Positions 8,159 to 15,603 of a stretch of 23,447 bases of DNA are shown in pieces (position 1 is the stretch's first letter; each line of letters opens with the position of its first letter). Under the pieces are notes generated by a model. It was given only the letters and a program-made list of their open reading frames with translations, had not been told where the DNA came from and searched no databases. The position numbers were made by a program, and so were the translations under genes. The DNA is from an uncultured Clostridia bacterium (GTDB taxonomy: Bacteria; Bacillota; Clostridia; Oscillospirales; Acutalibacteraceae). The DNA lies in the NCBI GenBank assembly GCA_937877675.1, contig CALEIS010000102.1:1-23447 (forward strand), given 5' to 3'.

Positions 8159-9355
8159 ATGAAAATTCTCGTTACAGGTGCAAAGGGTTTTGTTGGTAAA
8201 AACCTTGTTTCAGCCTTAAGAAATATCAAGGATGGTAAAGATAGAACACACCCTAATCTCAGTATAGAGGAAATTTATTCTTATGATATTGACTCATCTG
8301 CTGAACTTTTAGAAGATGCATGTAAAAATGCTGATTTCGTATTTAATCTTGCGGGTGTAAATCGTCCTCAAAATACAGAAGAGTTTATGCAAGGTAACTT
8401 TGGATTTGCATCAAAACTCCTTGAAACTCTTGAAAAATATAGCAATACTTGTCCTGTTGTATTGTCTTCTTCAATCCAAGCAACTCTTATCGGTAGATAC
8501 GATAGTGAGTATGGCAGAAGTAAAAAGGCAGGGGAAGACCTTTTCTTTGAATATTCAGAAAAAACAGGTGCAAAGGTACTTGTGTATCGTTTTCCTAACC
8601 TTTTTGGTAAATGGTGCAGACCTAATTATAATAGTGCCGTTGCAACATTCTGTAACAATATTGCAAATGATTTAGAAATAACAGTCAATGACCCAACTGT
8701 TCAACTTGAATTATTATATATTGATGATTTGGTTGATGAAATGTTGAGAGCTTTGGAATGTAAAGAGCATCATTGCGAATTCCAAGGAATTGATACTGTT
8801 TTGTGTGATGACGGTAAGTATTGTGCTGCCCCAATTACACATAAGGTTACATTAGGTGAAATTGTTGAACTTCTTGAGTCATTCAAGAATCAGCCACAAA
8901 CACTTTTAATGCCGGAAATTCCATATAATTCATTCGCTAAAAAGCTCTATTCAACATATCTTTCATATCTTCCAAAAGAAAAAGCAATTTTTGATTTGAA
9001 GATGAACTGTGATGATAGAGGCTCATTTACTGAACTTTTGAAAACTGAAAAATGTGGTCAGTTTAGTGTGAATATCTCAAAACCTGGAATCACTAAGGGT
9101 CAGCATTGGCACCATACAAAATGGGAATTTTTCATTGTTGTAAGTGGTCATGGCCTTATTCAGATGAGAAAAGTTGATAGTGACGAAGTCCTTAATTACG
9201 AAGTAACAGGGGATAAGATTCAGGCAATACATATGTTGCCAGGATATACACATAACATAATCAATTTAAGTGAAACAGAAAACCTTGTTACAGTTATGTG
9301 GGCTAATGAGCAATTTGACCCTTCACATCCAGACACTTTCTTCTTGGAGGTTTAA
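8159..9355 (+). CDS. capF: CapF-like bifunctional reductase/epimerase (SDR plus cupin)
   Basis: Second enzyme of UDP-L-FucNAc synthesis. The cupin domain is linked to C3 epimerisation of the keto-sugar and the SDR domain to NADPH-dependent C4 reduction, giving UDP-L-TalNAc. The 398-residue protein has the N-terminal GAKGFVG (7-13), NLAGVNRPQ (63-71), serines before the YGRSK active-site pair (Tyr118, Lys122) and PNLFGKW (146-152). The C-terminal cupin starts near DDRGSF (285-290) and carries the metal site GQHWHHTKWE (314-323) plus His365 in PGYTHNI. Both halves are intact, so the enzyme is full length. GGGAG (8145-8149), inside the end of capE, serves as the ribosome site; the genes are 3 nt apart. 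Confidence 0.93.
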   Translation: MKILVTGAKGFVGKNLVSALRNIKDGKDRTHPNLSIEEIYSYDIDSSAELLEDACKNADFVFNLAGVNRPQNTEEFMQGNFGFASKLLETLEKYSNTCPVVLSSSIQATLIGRYDSEYGRSKKAGEDLFFEYSEKTGAKVLVYRFPNLFGKWCRPNYNSAVATFCNNIANDLEITVNDPTVQLELLYIDDLVDEMLRALECKEHHCEFQGIDTVLCDDGKYCAAPITHKVTLGEIVELLESFKNQPQTLLMPEIPYNSFAKKLYSTYLSYLPKEKAIFDLKMNCDDRGSFTELLKTEKCGQFSVNISKPGITKGQHWHHTKWEFFIVVSGHGLIQMRKVDSDEVLNYEVTGDKIQAIHMLPGYTHNIINLSETENLVTVMWANEQFDPSHPDTFFLEV

Positions 9356-9357
9356 TT

Positions 9358-10536
9358 ATGAAACTTGATTATAGCGATATTAAATTTCAAAACAACGGTA
9401 AATTAAAACTTTTGATTATTGTTGGCACACGACCTGAAATCATTCGTCTTGCTGCTGTAATCAATAAAAGCCGTCAGTATTTTGACTGCATCTTGGCTCA
9501 TACAGGTCAGAACTACGACTACAATCTTAATGGTGTTTTCTTTAAGGACCTCGAGCTTGCTGACCCTGAGGTTTATATGGATGCAGTAGGTGATGACCTT
9601 GGCTCAACAGTTGGTAACATCATTAACTGTTCATACAAACTTATGAATCAGATTAAACCTGACGCTTTACTTATTCTTGGTGATACAAACTCATGTCTTT
9701 CTGCTATTGCAGCAAAAAGACTCCATATTCCAATTTTCCATATGGAAGCAGGTAACCGTTGTAAGGATGAATGCCTTCCTGAAGAAACAAACAGAAGAAT
9801 TGTTGACATTATTTCTGATGTTAACCTTGCTTATTCTGAACATGCAAGAAAATATCTTCACGAATGTGGTCTTCCAAAGGAAAGAGTTTATGTAACAGGT
9901 TCACCAATGGCTGAAGTTCTCCATAATAATTTGGATAAAATTGAGGCAAGTGATATTCACTCAAAACTTGGCCTTGAGAAAGGTAGATACATCCTTCTTT
10001 CAGCACATAGAGAAGAAAATATTGATACAGAAAAGAATTTCTTATCACTTTTCAATGCAATTAACAAAACCGCTGAAAAGTACGATATGCCAATTCTCTA
10101 TTCCTGCCATCCAAGAAGCAAGAAAAGACTTGCAGAAAGCGGATTTAAACTTGATGAACGTGTTATTCAGCACGAACCACTTGGTTTCCATGATTACAAC
10201 TGTTTACAGATGAATGCTTTTGCAGTAGTTTCTGATAGTGGTACACTTCCAGAAGAAAGTTCATTCTTTACATCTGTTGGAAAGCCATTCCCAGCAGTTT
10301 GTATCCGTACATCAACAGAAAGACCAGAAGCACTTGATAAGGCTTGTTTTGTACTTGCAGGTATTGATGAAAAATCACTCCTTCAGGCAATTGACACTGC
10401 GGTACAACTCAATCTTGATGGTGAACTCGGTATTCCGGTGCCCGATTATGTTGATGAGAATGTTTCAACAAAGGTTGTTAAACTTATTCAGTCATATACA
10501 GGTGTAGTTGACAAGATGGTTTGGAGAAAATATTAA
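9358..10536 (+). CDS. capG: CapG-like non-hydrolysing UDP-HexNAc 2-epimerase
   Basis: Final step of the L-FucNAc pathway: C2 epimerisation of UDP-L-TalNAc to UDP-L-FucNAc. The 392-residue protein shows the non-hydrolysing 2-epimerase motifs in order: GTRPE (23-27), HTGQNYD (48-54), GDTNS (108-112), HMEAGN (128-133), CLPEETNRR (139-147), SAHREEN (215-221), CHPRSK (250-255), SDSGTLPEE (292-300) and RTSTERPE (317-324). The related WecB/MnaA enzymes act on UDP-GlcNAc, so motifs alone do not fix the substrate; position directly behind capE and capF (2-nt gap) does. The start is set by GGAGG (9346-9350) 7 nt upstream. The stop lies 8 nt before the terminator hairpin, so this is the last gene of the operon. 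Confidence 0.93.
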   Translation: MKLDYSDIKFQNNGKLKLLIIVGTRPEIIRLAAVINKSRQYFDCILAHTGQNYDYNLNGVFFKDLELADPEVYMDAVGDDLGSTVGNIINCSYKLMNQIKPDALLILGDTNSCLSAIAAKRLHIPIFHMEAGNRCKDECLPEETNRRIVDIISDVNLAYSEHARKYLHECGLPKERVYVTGSPMAEVLHNNLDKIEASDIHSKLGLEKGRYILLSAHREENIDTEKNFLSLFNAINKTAEKYDMPILYSCHPRSKKRLAESGFKLDERVIQHEPLGFHDYNCLQMNAFAVVSDSGTLPEESSFFTSVGKPFPAVCIRTSTERPEALDKACFVLAGIDEKSLLQAIDTAVQLNLDGELGIPVPDYVDENVSTKVVKLIQSYTGVVDKMVWRKY

Positions 10537-10543
10537 AAAATTA

Positions 10544-10579
10544 GAGCAGTAGAATTATCTACTGCTCATTTTTCTTTTT
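10544..10579. terminator. Bidirectional Rho-independent terminator
   Basis: A perfect 10-bp stem, GAGCAGTAGA at 10544-10553 and TCTACTGCTC at 10558-10567, encloses the 4-nt loop ATTA. ATTTTTCTTTTT follows on the plus strand, and on the minus strand the stem is followed by TAATTTTTTA. It therefore ends the capG operon and the convergent minus-strand unit. The loop contains the TAA stop of the minus gene (10555-10557) and its last three sense codons form one arm. Confidence 0.92.
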
Positions 10580-11028
10580 ATAGCTCTGAAAATTGTCATT
10601 AACTTTATAATGGGTTTTCTTATAGGTAACAGTTTAAGCCATCTTTTGTAATATCTGATGTATTTCTTATCGTCAATTTGGAATGTTTTACCATTACGGT
10701 GAATTTCTGTAACAACACCAATGATGTTATGGTCTTTAATTCCATATTCCTTAATCCATTGATTATCACCACAAAGTATATATCCACTTTCATCAATGCC
10801 AATAACTCTGTGCAACACAAATTGTCCATTATCTCTGCGATAAAAGATTATATCATTAATCTTTGCTTTCTCACAAGTTGTTAAAACAACAAAATCCCTG
10901 CCTTGAACAAGTAAAGGAAGCATACTTGTCCCTGTGATGGGTAGTTTTACATTTCCACCACTCTCAAGTTGTTCTTTTATTACAGGATATATCTCTGCGA
11001 GAGCAATTTTCTTTATGTTTTCATTCAT
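10555..11028 (-). CDS. Small S24/S26-type peptidase (signal-peptidase-like), no N-terminal anchor
   Basis: A 157-residue protein with the S26/S24 peptidase core: TGTSMLP (32-38) with the probable nucleophile Ser35, RDFVVL (44-49), NDIIFYRR (58-65), FVLHRVIG (70-77) and CGDN (86-89). The usual general-base Lys of bacterial signal peptidase I is replaced by His73, as in SipW/eukaryotic-type enzymes. It lacks the N-terminal membrane helix of secretory signal peptidases and any helix-turn-helix of LexA-like S24 proteins. The last 35 residues are strongly basic with hydrophobic patches (about 124-157), perhaps a membrane-surface contact. It overlaps the upstream nucleotidyltransferase gene by 4 nt (ATGA). 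Its stop codon lies in the terminator loop. Its substrate is unknown; maturation of a small peptide or of a surface protein is speculation. Confidence 0.75.
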   Translation of the reverse strand: MNENIKKIALAEIYPVIKEQLESGGNVKLPITGTSMLPLLVQGRDFVVLTTCEKAKINDIIFYRRDNGQFVLHRVIGIDESGYILCGDNQWIKEYGIKDHNIIGVVTEIHRNGKTFQIDDKKYIRYYKRWLKLLPIRKPIIKLMTIFRAIKRKMSSR

Positions 11029-12260
11029 TTTGAATCCTCATAAATTTCTAATTGTCTATATAATTCTTTTCGTCTGTTAGCTTCAGGCATAAGTGATGTG
11101 AGTGTCGGACGCTCACCCTTAAGTACCTTCCAATAATACTTAATTGCAAAGATTATATAAGCAAATGGTAAGAAAATCTTCCATTTTTTGAGCCATGGCC
11201 AATGAGTTTTTACAGCAGAATCAAGTTGACCGAGTAAGACCTTGAATGTTGACTTGTTAGTACCATCCTTACCATGTTGTGAAACTAAAAGTCCGCTTTT
11301 ATGATATTGCTCATCCTTGTTGCCAAAATTACCACTTTGGAAAATGTCGGAAAGTATTTCTTCACAAATTCCATCGTCAGCAAGTGGGAGACACTGGGGT
11401 ATATCAATACCCATATATTTATGGCACACAGAGGCCATAACACTTGCGTAAGTAACAAGTTTAATTTGCTTTAAAAATGGAATAAATTCATTTTCCCAGA
11501 AGTCCATATGTGCTGTTTTGTTTACAAAAGCACCCCAGTCACAAAGATGACGAAGTCCTAATCCTTCACTTGACATGTGATGTAGCATATGCAAGAGAAT
11601 GATTGTACCATGATAAAGGTGGGAAGGGGATGTGAATTTGCAATCTGATATGCTTGTCTTTTGAGTATCGTTAAGAATGTTTTTAATGAAATTTCTCACA
11701 TATTCACCATTGTTACCGTGTGGAATACCTGGAATTTCAAAATGCATTTCAATGGCAGCTTTACCACGTGTCATTGTAACATGACACTCATGGTCTAAAT
11801 TAGTGTATATGTCATATTTTAATTCGCTTTGCAACTTTTTTGCTATTTCGTCAGTCAAAGCACCATCAATAAGAAAGTCAACATCACCCAATGTCCTTAA
11901 ATCAGGCTTTTCGTAGTATGAAGCAGCAGTAAGTCCCTTGAGAATTATATATTTGTAATTGTTGCCTTCAAGGAAGTTGACTAATTCACTTTGATAATTC
12001 ATTACAAACATATTTGAGGAGAAAACTTTACCACTATAAGCAATCCATTTTCCCATGATTTCATTTGGAATATGTTTTCGATATGGTGAAACTGAATCGG
12101 AGGCATAGAGTGCAACAGTTTGTTGAACACTTTCCTTATACACTTTTGCCCAATCGATATCTTCGATTTTTTCATTATCTTGCAAAAATGGTATATCTTT
12201 ACCAAATGAAGATTTAGCAATAAGTGAAAGCAAAACTCTGCTTTCAAGCTCGAATTGCAT
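11025..12260 (-). CDS. Uncharacterised nucleotidyltransferase family protein (PF14907-like)
   Basis: A 411-residue protein resembling the uncharacterised nucleotidyltransferase family PF14907. The nucleotidyltransferase signature reads ILKGLTAASYYEKPDLRTLG (106-125), immediately followed by the metal-binding Asp126-x-Asp128 in DVDFLI; a likely third acidic residue lies in AIEMHFEI (169-176). The N-terminal 100 residues are helical, and HLYHGTIILLHMLHHMSSEG with RHLCDW (roughly 213-242) forms a His-rich helical region typical of the family. AAGGAGG lies 7 nt before the ATG, one of the strongest sites in the window. Relatives are found in RiPP/lasso-peptide and surface-polymer loci in Firmicutes, but their reaction is not established to my knowledge. 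It is co-transcribed with the small S24/S26 peptidase and opposite to the sugar genes. Confidence 0.75.
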   Translation of the reverse strand: MQFELESRVLLSLIAKSSFGKDIPFLQDNEKIEDIDWAKVYKESVQQTVALYASDSVSPYRKHIPNEIMGKWIAYSGKVFSSNMFVMNYQSELVNFLEGNNYKYIILKGLTAASYYEKPDLRTLGDVDFLIDGALTDEIAKKLQSELKYDIYTNLDHECHVTMTRGKAAIEMHFEIPGIPHGNNGEYVRNFIKNILNDTQKTSISDCKFTSPSHLYHGTIILLHMLHHMSSEGLGLRHLCDWGAFVNKTAHMDFWENEFIPFLKQIKLVTYASVMASVCHKYMGIDIPQCLPLADDGICEEILSDIFQSGNFGNKDEQYHKSGLLVSQHGKDGTNKSTFKVLLGQLDSAVKTHWPWLKKWKIFLPFAYIIFAIKYYWKVLKGERPTLTSLMPEANRRKELYRQLEIYEDSK

Positions 12261-12289
12261 AGTGATTCCTCCTTACAGTTTATTGAATT

Positions 12290-12318
12290 ATTATAATAAA
12301 TTAGTGTCTTGTTGTCAA
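12290..12318 (-). promoter_or_regulatory. Perfect-consensus sigma-A promoter for the minus-strand pair
   Basis: On the minus strand TTGACA (plus-strand 12313-12318) and TATAAT (12290-12295) are separated by exactly 17 nt. The predicted start near 12283 leaves a leader of only about 22 nt containing the AAGGAGG site. This is the best promoter match in the window. Confidence 0.85.
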
Positions 12319-12335
12319 ATGCTTTTATAACAAGA
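12307..12335. repeat. Inverted repeat over the minus promoter -35 box (possible operator)
   Basis: TCTTGTT at 12307-12313 and AACAAGA at 12329-12335 form a 7-bp inverted repeat with a 15-nt spacer. The left arm touches and the spacer covers the -35 box of the minus-strand promoter (12313-12318). A repressor or activator site is possible, but this could be chance in A/T-rich DNA. Confidence 0.3.
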
Positions 12336-12375
12336 ATATATTTGATTATATACCAAATTAAAGTCCTTCATTTTC

Positions 12376-12404
12376 TTGACATTACATACAGTTTGTGGTA
12401 GAAT
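12376..12404 (+). promoter_or_regulatory. Sigma-A-type promoter of the second polysaccharide operon
   Basis: A perfect TTGACA at 12376-12381 and TAGAAT at 12399-12404 are separated by 17 nt. The predicted start near 12411 gives a leader of about 75 nt to the ATG at 12486. It faces the minus-strand promoter about 60 bp away, so the two may share regulators. No terminator was seen downstream to the window end. Confidence 0.8.
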
Positions 12405-12411
12405 TTTTACT

Positions 12412-12427
12412 GTGTATAATTATGCAC
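12412..12427. repeat. Near-perfect palindrome GTGTATAATTATGCAC at the transcription start
   Basis: A 16-bp palindrome with one mismatched pair begins at the predicted start of the second operon. Its position suits a repressor site or a short 5' hairpin. It shares TGCATAA (on one strand) with the palindrome at 257-274 near the first operon's promoter. Confidence 0.3.
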
Positions 12428-12485
12428 TTTTATAGAAAAATACATACTATTTAGCTTCAGTTTTTAATAGTTAGTGGGGGTACAT

Positions 12486-13109
12486 ATGTATAAAAAATAT
12501 ATTAAACGTTTACTTGATATCGTTCTTTCATTTATGGGAATTGTTTTCCTTTCATTACCTATGTTGTTAGTTGCTTTAGCAATTAAACTTGACTCTAAAG
12601 GACCTGTTTTCTTTAAACAAAAACGTGTTGGTCTTAATAAGACACATTTTAATATTTTAAAATTTAGAACAATGCGTACAGATACTCCTAAAGATGCTCC
12701 AACTCATGAGTTGTCAAATCCTGATCAATGGATTACAAAGGTAGGTAAAATTCTTAGAAAGACAAGCCTTGATGAACTTCCACAGTTGTTTAACATTCTT
12801 GTAGGTCAAATGAGTGTAATCGGTCCACGACCAGCACTTTGGAATCAGTATGATTTAATTGAAGAAAGAGATAAATATGGTGCAAATGATGTTCGTCCAG
12901 GACTTACAGGTTGGGCACAAATCAGTGGCCGTGACGAACTTGAAATCGACGTGAAAGCAGCTTTTGATGGTGAATACGTTGAAAAAATGAGTTTCGGTTT
13001 TGATGTAAAATGCTTCTTCGGCACAATCACAAGCGTTCTTAAGAGCGAAGGTGTTGTGGAAGGTGGCACAGGTGCCATGAAAAACGAAGAAGAAAAAGTT
13101 AATAAATAA
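12486..13109 (+). CDS. Initiating phosphoglycosyl transferase (small monotopic PGT)
   Basis: Transfers a sugar-1-phosphate from a UDP-sugar to undecaprenyl phosphate, the committed first step of repeat-unit assembly. The 207-residue protein has one hydrophobic re-entrant segment (about 10-33) and the PGT core only, like PglC, without the extra N-terminal helices of WbaP/WcaJ. Motifs are FFKQKRVG (42-49), ILKFRTM (57-63), RKTSLDELPQ (91-100) with the catalytic Asp96-Glu97 pair, GQMSVIGPRP (107-116) and RPGLTGWAQISGRD (137-150). The C-terminus is short and charged. I chose the ATG at 12486 because GGGGG (12476-12480) lies just before it; a GTG at 12474 would run through that site. It opens the second plus operon. 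The first sugar cannot be told; HexNAc or a deoxy-HexNAc is usual for this class. Confidence 0.92.
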   Translation: MYKKYIKRLLDIVLSFMGIVFLSLPMLLVALAIKLDSKGPVFFKQKRVGLNKTHFNILKFRTMRTDTPKDAPTHELSNPDQWITKVGKILRKTSLDELPQLFNILVGQMSVIGPRPALWNQYDLIEERDKYGANDVRPGLTGWAQISGRDELEIDVKAAFDGEYVEKMSFGFDVKCFFGTITSVLKSEGVVEGGTGAMKNEEEKVNK

Positions 13110-13146
13110 ATTTCTTTCAATAAATTTTAGAAAGGAAGCGTGATTC

Positions 13147-14244
13147 TTGGCTAAGATATTATTTTTGGTAAATCACAGTATTACCATTTACAATTTCCGT
13201 CTTGAATTAGTACAAGCTCTTATTAAAGAAGGTCATCAGGTTATAGTTTCTTCACCATATGGTGACAGAATTGAGGACTTAAAAAAAGAGGGGTGTGAAT
13301 TCAAGGATATTGAAATTTCACGTCATGGAATGAATCCTGTTAAGGAATGTGTTTTAATTGCGAAATACATAAAACTTATCAAAGAAGTTAAGCCTGATGT
13401 GGTGCTTTCATACACAATTAAACCTAATATTTATGGTGGTATCGCTTGTTCTTTGACAAACACACCATATCTGGTAAATATAACAGGACTTGGTACTGCC
13501 GTTGAAAATGGTGGACTTGTTCAAAAGATGTTGTGTATGCTTTATAAAATAGGCCTTAGAAAAGCACATAAAATTTTCTTGCAGAATAAATACAATGCCG
13601 CTTTCTTTGAAGAAAAAGGATTGTATAAAGAAAAGCATCAGCTTATTCCAGGCTCTGGTGTAAATCTTCAGCGTTTTACAGTTATGGATTATCCAACGGA
13701 TACAGAAAACATCAAATTCTTGATGATAGCACGTGTTATGAAGGATAAAGGTGCTGATGAATACATTGGTGCAGCAAAGGCGATAAAAGAAAAATATCCT
13801 AATACAGAATTTCATATCTGTGGATTGTGTGAAGATGAGTATAAACCTCAGTTGGATGAGATTAAAGATAAAGGCATCATAAATTATCATGGAATGGTAA
13901 GCGATGTGAGAGAGGTTATCAAATACACTCATTGTACTGTTTTACCATCGTATCACGAGGGTATGCCAAATGTACTTTTAGAGAGTGCAGCTTGTGGAAG
14001 ACCTGTTATTGCAACTAATATTCCAGGATGCCAAGAAACCTTTGACGAGGGTGTTACTGGTCTTGGTTGTGAAGCAAAATCAACACAATCATTAATTGAT
14101 GTTATTGAAAAATTCCTCTTGTTAACCCATGAAGAAAAAGCACAGATGGGTAAAGCCGGAAGAGTTAAAATAGAAAAACGCTTTGACAGACAAATCGTCG
14201 TTGAAGCTTATATAAAGGAAATCAATGCAATTCTTAATAAATAA
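13147..14244 (+). CDS. PglA-like GT4 glycosyltransferase
   Basis: GT-B retaining glycosyltransferase resembling PglA, which adds a HexNAc to the undecaprenyl-linked first sugar. The 365-residue protein has an N-terminal acceptor domain with ITIYNFRLELVQAL (12-25), a GHQVIVSSP strand (29-37), SYTIKPNIYGGIA (88-100) and NITGLGTAVENGG (111-123). The donor domain has FLMIARVMKDKGADEYI (191-207) and the EX7E pair Glu271/Glu279 in EGMPNVLLE, followed by GRPVIATNIPGCQE. It starts with TTG at 13147, preceded by AAAGGAAG (13131-13138) with 8-nt spacing; a GTG at 13140 runs straight into a stop. Its place right after the initiating transferase suggests that it adds the second sugar. Confidence 0.88.
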   Translation: MAKILFLVNHSITIYNFRLELVQALIKEGHQVIVSSPYGDRIEDLKKEGCEFKDIEISRHGMNPVKECVLIAKYIKLIKEVKPDVVLSYTIKPNIYGGIACSLTNTPYLVNITGLGTAVENGGLVQKMLCMLYKIGLRKAHKIFLQNKYNAAFFEEKGLYKEKHQLIPGSGVNLQRFTVMDYPTDTENIKFLMIARVMKDKGADEYIGAAKAIKEKYPNTEFHICGLCEDEYKPQLDEIKDKGIINYHGMVSDVREVIKYTHCTVLPSYHEGMPNVLLESAACGRPVIATNIPGCQETFDEGVTGLGCEAKSTQSLIDVIEKFLLLTHEEKAQMGKAGRVKIEKRFDRQIVVEAYIKEINAILNK

Positions 14245-14259
14245 AAAGGAGTCTTTAAA

Positions 14260-15570
14260 ATGTCACTTTACGAAAAAATCGTAGCTAAAGAAGAAAAAAT
14301 CTCACTTGTAGGTCTTGGATATGTAGGTATGCCAATTGCTGTTGCTTTTGCTAAAAAGGTAGATGTTATCGGTTATGACCTTAACGCAAAGAAAATTGAA
14401 CTTTACAAGAGTGGTATCGACCCAACAAACGAAGTTGGTAACGAAGTAATCGCTAACACAACAGTTGAGTTCACATCAGACGAAACAAAACTTAAAGAAG
14501 CAAAATTCCATATCGTTGCAGTTCCAACACCTGTTAACGATGACCATACACCTGACCTTACACCTGTTGAAGGTGCATCAACAATCGTTGGTAGAAACCT
14601 TACAAAGGGTTCAATCGTTGTTTATGAATCAACAGTTTACCCAGGTGTTACTGAAGATGTTTGTATTCCAATTCTTGAAAAAGAATCAGGTCTTAAATGT
14701 GGCGTTGACTTCAAAGTAGGTTATTCACCTGAAAGAATTAACCCAGGTGACAAGGTACACAGACTTGAAACAATCGTTAAAATCGTTTCTGGTATGGATG
14801 ATGAGTCACTTGACGAAATCGCAAAGGTTTATGAACTTGTTGTTGAAGCAGGTGTTCATAGAGCAAGTTGCATTAAAGTTGCTGAAGCTGCTAAGGTTAT
14901 TGAAAACAGCCAGCGTGATATCAACATCGCTTTCATGAACGAACTTTCAATCATCTTCAATAAGATGGGTATTGATACAAAATCAGTTCTTGAAGCAGCG
15001 GGTACAAAATGGAACTTCCTTAAGTTCTTCCCAGGTCTTGTTGGTGGTCACTGTATCGGTGTTGACCCATACTATCTTACATATAAGGCAGAAATGTTAG
15101 GTTATCACAGCCAGATTATCCTTTCAGGTCGTCGCATCAATGACGATATGGGTAAATATGTTGCTGAAAACGTTGTTAAGAACCTTATTTCAGCTGATAA
15201 AGCAGTTAAGAATGCTAAAGTTGCTATCCTTGGATTCACATTCAAAGAAAACTGCCCAGATACAAGAAATACAAGAATTATCGATATCGTAAACGAACTT
15301 AAAGAGTATGGTATTGACCCTGTTATCGCTGACCCAGATGCAGATGCTGAAGAAGCAAAACAGCACTATGGTATTGAATTCGTTGATGTTAATACAATTA
15401 AAGATATGGATGCAGTTATCCTTGCAGTTGCACATGATAGCTTCAGCAATCTTTCTATGGCTGATATGGATAAATTCTTCGGTGAAGGAAAGAAAGTTCT
15501 TCTTGACATTAAGGGCTTGCTTAACAGAAAAGAATATGAAGATGCAGGCTATTCATACTGGAGATTATAA
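14260..15570 (+). CDS. tviB: UDP-N-acetylhexosamine 6-dehydrogenase (TviB/WbpA/WbpO type)
   Basis: NAD-dependent four-electron oxidation of UDP-GlcNAc (or UDP-GalNAc) C6 to the uronic acid. The 436-residue protein is full length for the family, with the Rossmann GLGYVG (18-23), AVPTPVN (87-93), YESTVYPG (122-129), YSPERINPGD (155-164), the central AEAAKVIEN (208-216), the catalytic Cys265 in GGHCIGVDPYYL (262-273) and the second nucleotide-binding domain starting AILGFTFKENCPDTRNT (322-338). Together with the 4-epimerase downstream it matches the TviB-TviC and WbpO-WbpP pairs that give UDP-GalNAcA. UDP-GlcNAc versus UDP-GalNAc preference cannot be decided here. Its codon use stands out: I count 23 ATC, 15 ATT and no ATA among its 38 isoleucines, which suggests high expression. 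AAAGGAG precedes the ATG by 8 nt. Confidence 0.92.
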   Translation: MSLYEKIVAKEEKISLVGLGYVGMPIAVAFAKKVDVIGYDLNAKKIELYKSGIDPTNEVGNEVIANTTVEFTSDETKLKEAKFHIVAVPTPVNDDHTPDLTPVEGASTIVGRNLTKGSIVVYESTVYPGVTEDVCIPILEKESGLKCGVDFKVGYSPERINPGDKVHRLETIVKIVSGMDDESLDEIAKVYELVVEAGVHRASCIKVAEAAKVIENSQRDINIAFMNELSIIFNKMGIDTKSVLEAAGTKWNFLKFFPGLVGGHCIGVDPYYLTYKAEMLGYHSQIILSGRRINDDMGKYVAENVVKNLISADKAVKNAKVAILGFTFKENCPDTRNTRIIDIVNELKEYGIDPVIADPDADAEEAKQHYGIEFVDVNTIKDMDAVILAVAHDSFSNLSMADMDKFFGEGKKVLLDIKGLLNRKEYEDAGYSYWRL

Positions 15571-15603
15571 TTTCTGATTAAATTTTGTTTGTAGGTGTTA
15601 ATT

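Noticed and set aside
8400..8675. 91-codon plus-strand open frame inside capF
   Set aside because: It is out of frame within the conserved SDR domain of CapF and shows no protein family features.
10555..11028. LexA-like S24 repressor interpretation of the small peptidase
   Set aside because: No helix-turn-helix domain and no Ala-Gly self-cleavage site; the GTSM and LHRV motifs fit the S26 signal-peptidase-like branch.
12415..12420. Second TATAAT downstream of the plus promoter
   Set aside because: No acceptable -35 box 16-18 nt upstream and no extended -10; the TTGACA/TAGAAT pair just upstream is much better.
12845..13120. 91-codon minus-strand open frame over the initiating transferase
   Set aside because: Antisense to conserved PGT motifs and without a ribosome site.
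13408..13932. 174-codon minus-strand open frame
   Set aside because: It is fully antisense to the well-supported GT4 gene, has no ribosome site and has a Cys/Ile/Phe-rich composition typical of a shadow frame.
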